Below, in pieces: positions 25,348 to 32,682 of a stretch of DNA of 64,000 nucleotides. Origin of the DNA: Rhodospirillaceae bacterium (GTDB lineage: Bacteria; Pseudomonadota; Alphaproteobacteria; DSM-16000; Inquilinaceae); NCBI GenBank assembly GCA_020638595.1, contig JACKIG010000006.1, positions 186,001 to 250,000 of the forward strand, read 5' to 3'. The translations under genes were made by a program, and so were the position numbers. Each line of letters begins with the position of its first letter. Position 1 is the stretch's first letter. Below the pieces are notes generated by a model. The model ran no database searches, was not told the DNA's origin, and was given only the letters and a program-made list of their open reading frames with translations.

Positions 25348-27231
25348 TCACCCCGCCAGTGCCAACCCGCGTTGCACAGCATTGCTCAACCGGCGGGAGA
25401 AGGCGGCCGGATCGGGGACCGGGTCGCCCTCCACGATGCGCGCCTGGTCGAGCATCAGATAGGCCAGCTCGTGCAGCTGCGCCTTGTCCCCGTCGGAGCC
25501 GCCGGCCATCCCGGCCAGCGCGATGATCAGCGGATGGCGCGGGTTGATCTCGAGGATGCGCTTGCTGGCCCCGCCCTGCAGCTGGCTGTGCTGCTTCAAC
25601 AGGCGTTCCAGGTGCATGTCCATGTCGTGCTCGTCGGCGACCAGGCAGACCGGGCTTTCGGTCAGCAGCTCCGACGCCCGCACATCCTTGACCTCCGCCT
25701 CAAGCGCCACCTTCAGCGCCGCCAGCAGCGGGCCGACATCCGGCGCGGCCGGCTTGTCTTCGGCCTTGTCGTCACCCTCCGCGTCCGCGGCCTTGACCTT
25801 GGAAAGGTCTGCGCCGACGCGGGTCACGGACTTCAACGGCTTGTCCTTCACCGTCGCCACGGCGGGCACCCAGAATTCGTCCACCGGGTCGGTCAGCAGC
25901 AGCACCTCCACGCCCTTGGCGCGGAAGCCTTCCAGCTGCGGCGATTTCTTCACCGCGTCCGCATCCTCGCCGGTGATGTAGTAGATGGCGTCCTGCCCCT
26001 CCTTCATCCGGCCGATATAGTCGTCCAGCGTGGTCAGGCCGTCGGCCGTGGTCGACCGGAAGCGCAGCAGGCCCAGCAAGGTCTCGCGCTGCTCCACATC
26101 CTCATAGACGCCTTCCTTCAACAGCGGGCCGAAGCTGTCCCAGAAGGTCCCGTAGGCCCCCGGATCCTCGTCCGCCTTCCTGGTGATCTCCGCCAGCACG
26201 CGCTTGGTCATCGCCTGGCGGATCTTGGCCAGCAGCGGGTTGCGTTGCAGCATCTCGCGGCTGATGTTCAGCGGCAGGTCCTCGCTGTCGACCACGCCGC
26301 GCAGGAAGCGCAGATACGGGGGCAGCAGGCCCTCCGCCTCGTCGGTGACGAAGACCCGGCGCACATACAGCTTCACGTGATGGCGCCGTTCCGGCTGGAA
26401 CAGGTCGAAGGGCTGGGTCGACGGCACATAGACGAGGACGGAATATTCCATCACGCCTTCGGCCTTGTAGTGGATCGTCAACCACGGGTCGTCGAAGGCG
26501 TGGCCGACATGGTGGTAGAATTCCTTGTAGTCGTCTTCGCTGATTTCCGACTTCGGCCGCACCCACAGGGCCGAGGCACGGTTCAGCGTCTCCTCCTCAC
26601 CCTTGTCGTCGGCCATGACGATGGGCAGGGCGATGTGGTCGGAATAGGTCTTGACGATGTGGCGGATGCGGTGGGGTTGCAGGAACTCGTCCTTGCCCTC
26701 GGTCATGTGCAGCCGGACGGTGGTGCCGCGCGGGGCCTCGTCGCTCTCGCCCACCGTGAAGCTGCCCTTGCCGTCGCTGACCCAGTGCCAGCCCTGCTCC
26801 TCCCCGGCCTTGCGGCTCAGCACCTCGACCCGGTCGGCGACGACGAAGGCGGAATAGAAGCCGACGCCGAACTGGCCGATCAGCGCCAGGTCCTTCTTGG
26901 CGTCGCCGGTCAGCGCCTCCATCGCCGACAAGGTGCCGGATCGCGCGATGGTCCCCAGGTTGTCGATCATGTCCTGGCGGTTCATGCCGATGCCGTTGTC
27001 GGTGATGCTCAGCGTCCGGGCATCCTTGTCGACGGCGATCACGATGCGGTAGGGCGCATCGCTGGCCAGCTCCGTACGCGTCAGCGCCTCGTAGCGCAGC
27101 CGGTCGCAGGCATCCGACGCGTTGGAGATCAGCTCACGCAGGAACACCTCTTCATGGCTGTAGAGGGACTTGGCAACGATATCCAAGAGCCGGCTGACTT
27201 CGGCCTGGAACGACAGTTTTTCCTCGGTCAT
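25348..27231 (-). CDS. htpG: Chaperone HtpG (bacterial Hsp90)
   Basis: This 627-residue protein is the normal length for HtpG, the ATP-dependent cytosolic chaperone of the Hsp90 family. The N-terminal GHKL ATPase site is complete: LRELISNASDACDRLR, DNGIGMN, GTIARSGT and GQFGVGFYSAF. The middle domain contains RRVFVTDEAEGLLPPYLRFL and the C-terminus is the dimerisation domain. The ATG at 27231 matches the family start (TEEKLSFQAEV). The gene leads a three-gene operon with the small Cys-rich protein and panE. No CIRCE element or clear sigma-32 promoter was recognised in the upstream 130 bp. Confidence 0.98.
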   Translation of the reverse strand: MTEEKLSFQAEVSRLLDIVAKSLYSHEEVFLRELISNASDACDRLRYEALTRTELASDAPYRIVIAVDKDARTLSITDNGIGMNRQDMIDNLGTIARSGTLSAMEALTGDAKKDLALIGQFGVGFYSAFVVADRVEVLSRKAGEEQGWHWVSDGKGSFTVGESDEAPRGTTVRLHMTEGKDEFLQPHRIRHIVKTYSDHIALPIVMADDKGEEETLNRASALWVRPKSEISEDDYKEFYHHVGHAFDDPWLTIHYKAEGVMEYSVLVYVPSTQPFDLFQPERRHHVKLYVRRVFVTDEAEGLLPPYLRFLRGVVDSEDLPLNISREMLQRNPLLAKIRQAMTKRVLAEITRKADEDPGAYGTFWDSFGPLLKEGVYEDVEQRETLLGLLRFRSTTADGLTTLDDYIGRMKEGQDAIYYITGEDADAVKKSPQLEGFRAKGVEVLLLTDPVDEFWVPAVATVKDKPLKSVTRVGADLSKVKAADAEGDDKAEDKPAAPDVGPLLAALKVALEAEVKDVRASELLTESPVCLVADEHDMDMHLERLLKQHSQLQGGASKRILEINPRHPLIIALAGMAGGSDGDKAQLHELAYLMLDQARIVEGDPVPDPAAFSRRLSNAVQRGLALAG

Positions 27232-27362
27232 CACCCGTCTATCGCGATTGTTGTCGGTCTGAAGGTTGCCGGTTGATATGAGGAAACAGCAGCCCCAGCG
27301 CAAGCCCGCCGGCGTGGTCCACGGGCAGTTGGCGCCGGTTGCGGGGTCGCGCGAACGGCCAC

Positions 27363-27482
27363 GCCGCGTGCTGGCCCGGGAGGTCCCCGCCTTCGCGAGG
27401 ACGACGAGGGTGTTGCATTTTCCCCCAACAAACCCGTCGCCCTCGCGCAGGCGAGGACCTCCCCGGGACAGCACGCGGCCCC
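27363..27482. repeat. Long palindromic repeat element (BIME-like)
   Basis: Two arms of about 45 bp (from 27363 and up to about 27482) are near-perfect inverted complements around a 30-bp centre. The core of each arm is a member of a repeat family seen elsewhere in the window, here CGCCTTCGCGAGGACGAC and its complement with small changes. The outer flanks GCCGCGTGCTGGCCCGGG and CCCGGGACAGCACGCGGC also pair. It could form a large hairpin. It lies between htpG and a broken WD40 fragment. Confidence 0.7.
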
Positions 27483-27518
27483 TCAAGAAAAGGGATCCCA
27501 CACCCCGAAACCGCGCCT

Positions 27519-27758
27519 CGAGGGCTGCACCGGCGGGGTCACGGCGCTGGCGACGCTGCCCGACGGCCGCTCGCCTCGGGGGCCGCTGACAACACAGTGC
27601 GGCTGTGGGACCCGGCGACGGGCCAGGAACTCTGCCGGCTGGAGCTCGACGCCGCCGTCGATTGCCTTGCCGTCCTGCCCGCCACCGACGACACCGGCTG
27701 GCGGCTGATCGCCGGCGATGCGATGGGCCGTCTCCACTGGCTCGAGGTCCTGGACTGA
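27519..27758 (+). pseudogene. Remnant of a WD40-repeat protein gene with frameshift
   Basis: The translation gives a WD40 blade broken over two frames: EGCTGGVTALATLPDGR in one, then LASGAADNTVRLWDPATGQE in the next, followed by a last blade ending GRLHWLEVLD and a stop. Loss of a single C near 27572 explains the shift, since restoring it gives the usual DGRLASGAADNTVRLWD blade. No start, N-terminal domain or earlier blades remain. It is best read as the 3' end of a former STAND- or kinase-type WD40 gene. It lies just after a palindromic repeat element. Confidence 0.65.
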
Positions 27759-27784
27759 CCGCGGATGCCGCCGCCACCGAGCCG

Positions 27785-29260
27785 CTATTGCGCGGGGACC
27801 GGGACGGGCAAGCCCAGGTCGGTGCCGTTGACCCGGGCGATGCCGTCCGGGGACAGTTCGAAGGCGAAGCGCAGGACCGGGTTGCCAGCGCTGTCGACAT
27901 CCTCCACGCCGAACTCCCGCAGCTCCTGCAAGACGGGGGTCGGGTCTTCGATCATCAGATTGCCGTCCAGCGCCCGTTCCAGGTCGTCCAGGCCGCCCAG
28001 CAGGGCCGTCATTTCGCCTTCGATGCCGAAGGGCGACGTTGCCGAGGCGCGCAAGCTGCCCGTCGCCGAAACGCTGTAGGCCGGGGCCGTCATCGTGAAC
28101 CCGCGCAGCACGAATTCGCTGCCGGCATCGGCGAAGGCGCGGCCCAGGGCCTCCATCGCGCCGGCGAAGGCCGCCTCCTCCCCCAGCGTATCGGCGGTGT
28201 CGATGACCGCGACGATGGCATCGACCATCGCCGACCGCGGGATGTCGGTCATCCCGATATCGCTGGTGCCGTCCGTCGGCAGAAGATCGGCAAGGCCGGG
28301 CAGCGGCAGGGCATAGGTGCCGCCATGCATGGCAAAGGCGCAGTCCCCGGACGACAGATCGGCGGCCAGCCCGTGCATGTCGCAGCCGCCCGAAAGGTCC
28401 GCGAACGTCGCGGAGAAGCCCATCATCGCATAGGACGACGCCTGCTGCCGGTAGGTGAAGGCGGACTCGGTGAACACCGGCGGCGTGTCCGTCAGCATCG
28501 CCCGCAGAACCGCCAGGATCTCCTCGTCCTCCGGCGGCCCGCCCGGGGCATCGGCCGCCAGGGCTGCCAGCGACCGCAGCACGCCCCGGATGGCGGCGAC
28601 GTCCAGCCCCGACACGGACCAGTCCATGTCGAACTGCCCGATGGTGCTGGAAAAGCCGAGCTGCTGGTCCGTCACCTGATAGTTGTCATAGGCAAGCCGG
28701 CCCGCGACGTCGGCGACGCCCGCTTCGCCCGGGGAGACGGACAGGCTGACGGTGGCGACGTCGACGGTGGTGCGGATCGCCGGTTCCGCGGTCTGGACCA
28801 TGTCCTGCCACCGGCCGTCGAATGCCAGCAGCCAGGCCGACTCCAGGTCGACCAGCGCCGACCAGTCCGCCTCGCCGACGGACAGGGTTCCCGGCGGCGG
28901 ACCATCGGGGCTCGGCAGCTCGATCCCGCGCCGGCCGTCACGGCTGATCCACACCTGCGCGTCGTCGGCCGGCGTCAGCACCCAGTCGGTCGCGGGGTAG
29001 TGCATGCGGACCTCGCCCCCGGCCCTGACCTCACCCCCCGGCATCCACACGCGGTAGCCCGCCCGATCCGGGGCGACGGCGATGTCGCCGTCGAACACAA
29101 GGTCGACCAGCCCGGCGAAGGGTCGGGCCCACTCCGCGATCAGGCCCTTCAGGCCGATCTCGATCTCCGCGGCGCGCTCGGCCGTCGGCTGGGCGGCGGC
29201 CGGCCATGGGCAAAGCGCGATCGCCAGCACGGCGCCGGCATTCCGCAACGTCCTGTGCAT
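27785..29260 (-). CDS. Secreted protein of unknown function, paralogue 1 of 3
   Basis: I do not recognise a named family; the overall look is of a DUF2125/DUF945-like periplasmic protein. It is 491 residues with a signal peptide (AGAVLAIALCPWPAAAQP) and no other membrane segment. It is rich in amphipathic strands alternating with helices. It shares its layout and its ending (GVEDVDSAGNPVLRFAFEL) with the next two genes upstream on the same strand. Two Cys residues near the middle (GGCDMHG, GDCAFAM) recur in the second paralogue and probably form a disulfide. GGAGGAACGC precedes the ATG at 29260, which fixes the start. Confidence 0.82.
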   Translation of the reverse strand: MHRTLRNAGAVLAIALCPWPAAAQPTAERAAEIEIGLKGLIAEWARPFAGLVDLVFDGDIAVAPDRAGYRVWMPGGEVRAGGEVRMHYPATDWVLTPADDAQVWISRDGRRGIELPSPDGPPPGTLSVGEADWSALVDLESAWLLAFDGRWQDMVQTAEPAIRTTVDVATVSLSVSPGEAGVADVAGRLAYDNYQVTDQQLGFSSTIGQFDMDWSVSGLDVAAIRGVLRSLAALAADAPGGPPEDEEILAVLRAMLTDTPPVFTESAFTYRQQASSYAMMGFSATFADLSGGCDMHGLAADLSSGDCAFAMHGGTYALPLPGLADLLPTDGTSDIGMTDIPRSAMVDAIVAVIDTADTLGEEAAFAGAMEALGRAFADAGSEFVLRGFTMTAPAYSVSATGSLRASATSPFGIEGEMTALLGGLDDLERALDGNLMIEDPTPVLQELREFGVEDVDSAGNPVLRFAFELSPDGIARVNGTDLGLPVPVPAQ

Positions 29261-29382
29261 GCGTTCCTCCCTGGGGCGTCGGGGCCCCGATTCCGGGCGG
29301 CCCGGTGGTGCGCCATTGGAACAGGGGGCCATTCAAACGGGGGGATTGAGGCGATCGTCGGGCGTACCGGCGGCGGACTGCG

Positions 29383-29411
29383 CCCCGTCCGGCCGGACCG
29401 GCCGGACGGGG
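29383..29411 (-). terminator. Perfect 29-bp palindrome between paralogues 1 and 2
   Basis: CCCCGTCCGGCCGG and its exact complement flank a single A, giving 14-bp arms. It lies about 80 bp beyond the stop of the second paralogue. A very stable hairpin is expected, so it is a likely transcription or mRNA-stability element, although no T-run follows. Confidence 0.5.
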
Positions 29412-29489
29412 TCGGTGGGGCTTCGGCGATATGATAATGAAAGACCTGACCCCTTTGCTGTGGATGCGGTCTGCCGGGCATGGCGCCCT

Positions 29490-30947
29490 CTACAGCGGCC
29501 CCAGGTCGACCTCGTTGACGGTGGCGGTGCCGGCCTCGGTCAGCTCCAGCTCGAAGCGCACGACGGGGTTGTTGTCCGCATCCACGTCCTGGATGCCGAA
29601 TGCCAGCATGATGTTCAGCATCCGCACATCGGCGTCCGATTGCGCCGCGCCGGCGACCAGCCGTCGCAGCTCCTCCACGCGGCCCAGCGTGACCACCGCT
29701 TCGGCCGCGATGCCGACAGGCGACTGGGGCGCCATGCGCACTGACCCCTGGACCGCGATGGTGTATGCCGGGGCGGCCATGCTGAAGTCGCGCAGGGTGA
29801 TCTCGCTTTGCGCAGCGGCCATCGCCAGCGCGATCGCTTCGCCCGCGACGGCGGCCGCCTGCTCCTCGCCAAGCAGCGTGCGTTCCTCCAGCGCCAGGGC
29901 GATGGCATCGATGATCGCCACGCGCGGCAGCCGCGCCACGCTGGCATCGATCCGGATGTCCGAGGGCACGAACTCATACGCCTCGAAGGGCATCGGGGCG
30001 AAGGCGAGGTCGCGCATGGCCAGGTCGCAGTCGGCGTCGGATATCGCTGCGGCAAAACCGCTCAACGCACAGCCGCCGTCGATGACGCCGACCTCGACCC
30101 GCTCCCCCGGGGCGTCGACCCACGTGTCTTCCACCAGGTACCTGAAGTCGGCACTGTCGAACAGCGCCGGCGCATCGCCAAGCGCCTGCCGGACGGCATC
30201 CAGGAAGGACTCCCAGTCCTCCGACGACGGTGACAGCGGCCCGGCCAGTTCGGGCATGGCGCCGATCAACCGTATCACCGCCGCCGGGTTCACGCCCGCG
30301 AACGCCCACTCAGCCCGGATCGTCCCGATGGTCTGGTGGACGTCGAAGGCCACGTCGATCGATTCGAACCCTTGGTAGGTCAGGTCGCCGGCGATCCGCG
30401 CGAACCCCTGCCCCATGGGCTCATAGCCGATGCTGCTCTCCACCACATCGATGCTCCGCGACCCGCCGTCGAAGAAGCCCTCGAAATAGTCCTGCCCGCG
30501 AAACGCGTAGCCGGTAAGCCAGCCGGTGTTTAGGTCGAGTTCGGCCGTCCAGTCCGACGCGGCGATCGACGCCCAGCCGACCACCGTCCCGTCCGGCGTG
30601 CGCGTGTCGCTTCGGATCGGCCCCGTGCCGGCAAGGCCGTACTGCCCGGGTCCGGTCGGCTGCATGGTGAAGTGCACGTCCCCCATCCGCACCCGCGCGA
30701 TATCGGCGTTCACGATCTCCAGGCGGGGGACATCGACGCGGTAACGGTCGCCCTCGGCCGTCACCGTGATGCCGCTGTCGAACAGGACGTCGACGATGCC
30801 GGAAACGGGGCGCAGCCACCCCGCGACCAGCCGCTTCAGGTCGATCTGAAGCGCCGCCGCGCCGTCGGGGGTGGCCTGGCCATGGGCAGCGACGGGGGCC
30901 AGCCCAACGCCCAGGATCGCCGACGCCAACAGCCGTCGGTATCGCAT
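29490..30947 (-). CDS. Secreted protein of unknown function, paralogue 2 of 3
   Basis: This 485-residue protein has a signal peptide (LLASAILGVGLAPVAAHGQ) and the same architecture as its two neighbours. The N-terminal helix VAGWLRPVSGIVDVLF parallels IAEWARPFAGLVDLVF in the first paralogue. Internal Cys pairs (GGCALSG, ADCDLAM) match the first paralogue, and the ending GIQDVDADNNPVVRFELEL is shared by all three. The repeated beta-rich design with low Lys content suggests a periplasmic or outer-membrane-associated protein. A strong GAAGGAGG precedes the ATG. No enzyme motif is visible. Confidence 0.83.
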   Translation of the reverse strand: MRYRRLLASAILGVGLAPVAAHGQATPDGAAALQIDLKRLVAGWLRPVSGIVDVLFDSGITVTAEGDRYRVDVPRLEIVNADIARVRMGDVHFTMQPTGPGQYGLAGTGPIRSDTRTPDGTVVGWASIAASDWTAELDLNTGWLTGYAFRGQDYFEGFFDGGSRSIDVVESSIGYEPMGQGFARIAGDLTYQGFESIDVAFDVHQTIGTIRAEWAFAGVNPAAVIRLIGAMPELAGPLSPSSEDWESFLDAVRQALGDAPALFDSADFRYLVEDTWVDAPGERVEVGVIDGGCALSGFAAAISDADCDLAMRDLAFAPMPFEAYEFVPSDIRIDASVARLPRVAIIDAIALALEERTLLGEEQAAAVAGEAIALAMAAAQSEITLRDFSMAAPAYTIAVQGSVRMAPQSPVGIAAEAVVTLGRVEELRRLVAGAAQSDADVRMLNIMLAFGIQDVDADNNPVVRFELELTEAGTATVNEVDLGPL

Positions 30948-31068
30948 CCGATCCTCCTTCGCGGGATCCCGACCGGCGCCGGGCGGCCCGGCGCACCACC
31001 GGCACGGGCGGAATGCCGCGCCGGTGCCCCTTGGAAGGCGGTCGTGCGCTCGGGCCTGCGCCGGGTCT

Positions 31069-32544
31069 CTACTGCATCTGCTGAAGGATCGGCGCCATGT
31101 CCGAACCGTTCAGCAGCACCGTGCCGGTCTCGTTCAGCTCGATCTCGAACCGGCGGGCCGGGTTGCCCTGCGCGTCGACATCCTCCAGGCCCATGGTCTG
31201 GAACACGGCGATCATCTGGGCCGGCTCCTCCGTCATCGGCGAAGCCATCAGTTCCTGCTGCAACTGGTCCAGCTTGCCGATGATGATCGTGGCATTGGCG
31301 ATGGCGCCGAACGGCGACGCGCTCGACGCGCTCGCGCTGCCCTGGAAATCGACGGTATAGCTGGGCGCGACGATGGCGAACTGGCGCATCTGCACTTCGC
31401 TGCCCAGGGACAGCATCGCCTGCTGCAACGCCATGCCGGCCATCATCACCGCGCCTTCCGGCCCCATCTGGCCCATATTGCCCAGGGCCTGGCTCATCGC
31501 GTCGATGATCGCGTCGTTGGGGATGTTGGCCAGCCCCAGCTCCACGTCCATATCGGTGGGGATGTACTGGGCGAAGGGCGGCGCCGGGTTGATCGCCAGG
31601 CCCGCGCCGCTGTAGGTGAGGGTCAGTTCCGACGTCTCCCCCGCCATACCGGTCAGCGCGGCACCCAGGCTGGTTTCGTCCAGGACCACGGCTTGGCCCT
31701 CGGCATCGACATCCAGCCCAGTCACCGTGTAGCGGAAGCTGGCATCGTCCATCAGCGTCGGCGTCTCGTCGACCAGCGCCTGCATGCGGCCGATCAGCGC
31801 CTCGTCCGGCCCCATCGCCTGCTCCGCCTCCGCCGCGATCGTCCGGAACTCCTCATAGAAAGCCATGTACGCGGCGAGATCGAGGCCGGTAAAGCTGCCG
31901 TCAATGCTGAACAAGCCGACATTGATGCGGTCGCCCGTCCGGTTCTCCAGGAAATCGAAGCCTTCCAGAGCGATCGTGTAGACGCAGTCGAAGATGCCGG
32001 GATCGGTCTCTTGCGTGTCGGCGACGACGGAGAAGCCGGCCAGCGCAAACGTGCCCTCGTCTTCCGGCGGGATGACCGCGATGTCGTTCCACGCCATGTC
32101 GACGTCCAGCATGCTCTGGTAGGCGGGGTCGAACAGGCCCCGACCATGCTGCGAGCCGATGGTCAGCTCGGCCGTCTCGTTGCGGCGGGGATTGGTGAAC
32201 ACGTAGCGCGCCGGAACCGTCCAGCTCACCTCGTAGCGGCCCTGGTCGGCCGGCACCAGTTCGACCTCGATCGGGTCGACGACCAGTTCGACCTCGTCGT
32301 CGAAGTTCACCGTGGCCGACGGGATCGTCATCAGGTAGCGACCGCCGTCCGGCACGACGTCGACACCGCCATTGAAGATGAGCGTGACTTCGGTGTCCTC
32401 CAAACGCAGGTTCTCGGACAGCCACGCCTTGAGCCCGGCTTGAAGCTCCTGAGCGACCTCCGCCGTCGCTTGGGCGGATGCCGTCGCCGGCAGCGCCATG
32501 CCGGCGGTAAGCGCGGCTACGGCGAACAGGCTGGATGCGCGCAT
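31069..32544 (-). CDS. Secreted protein of unknown function, paralogue 3 of 3
   Basis: This 491-residue protein has a signal peptide (LFAVAALTAGMALPATASAQ) and the common C-terminal signature GLEDVDAQGNPARRFEIEL. It is the most divergent of the three: more acidic, with a Met- and Gln-rich helix (MGQMGPEGAVMMAGMALQQ), and with only one internal Cys. The N-terminal module DTEVTLIFNGGVDVVPDGGRY corresponds to the strand-rich start of the others. GGAGGAGG precedes the ATG. The three genes are tandem on one strand with gaps of 121 and 229 bp, so each may have its own promoter or hairpin. Confidence 0.83.
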   Translation of the reverse strand: MRASSLFAVAALTAGMALPATASAQATAEVAQELQAGLKAWLSENLRLEDTEVTLIFNGGVDVVPDGGRYLMTIPSATVNFDDEVELVVDPIEVELVPADQGRYEVSWTVPARYVFTNPRRNETAELTIGSQHGRGLFDPAYQSMLDVDMAWNDIAVIPPEDEGTFALAGFSVVADTQETDPGIFDCVYTIALEGFDFLENRTGDRINVGLFSIDGSFTGLDLAAYMAFYEEFRTIAAEAEQAMGPDEALIGRMQALVDETPTLMDDASFRYTVTGLDVDAEGQAVVLDETSLGAALTGMAGETSELTLTYSGAGLAINPAPPFAQYIPTDMDVELGLANIPNDAIIDAMSQALGNMGQMGPEGAVMMAGMALQQAMLSLGSEVQMRQFAIVAPSYTVDFQGSASASSASPFGAIANATIIIGKLDQLQQELMASPMTEEPAQMIAVFQTMGLEDVDAQGNPARRFEIELNETGTVLLNGSDMAPILQQMQ

Positions 32545-32682
32545 CAGACCTCCTCCACTGTCGTGTCTGGTCGATTGCCGTCGGCGGCGGCGGTCGGGGG
32601 TGAACCCGGCCCGCAGCCGCGAGCGCCGGCATCATGCCTTGAACGCTTGCAATGCGCCAAACAAAGCTTCACCACTGGGGGC

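Noticed and set aside
24274..27276. A 1000-codon open frame on the + strand opposite panE and htpG
   Set aside because: It is the antisense of strongly conserved genes; its translation is rich in Gln, His, Arg and Val with no domain, which is typical of shadow frames in GC-rich DNA.
30871..32682. A long 5' extension of the SUV3-like helicase frame
   Set aside because: The extra 600 codons run antisense through two secreted-protein genes; the conserved protein starts directly before the Walker A motif at 32683.
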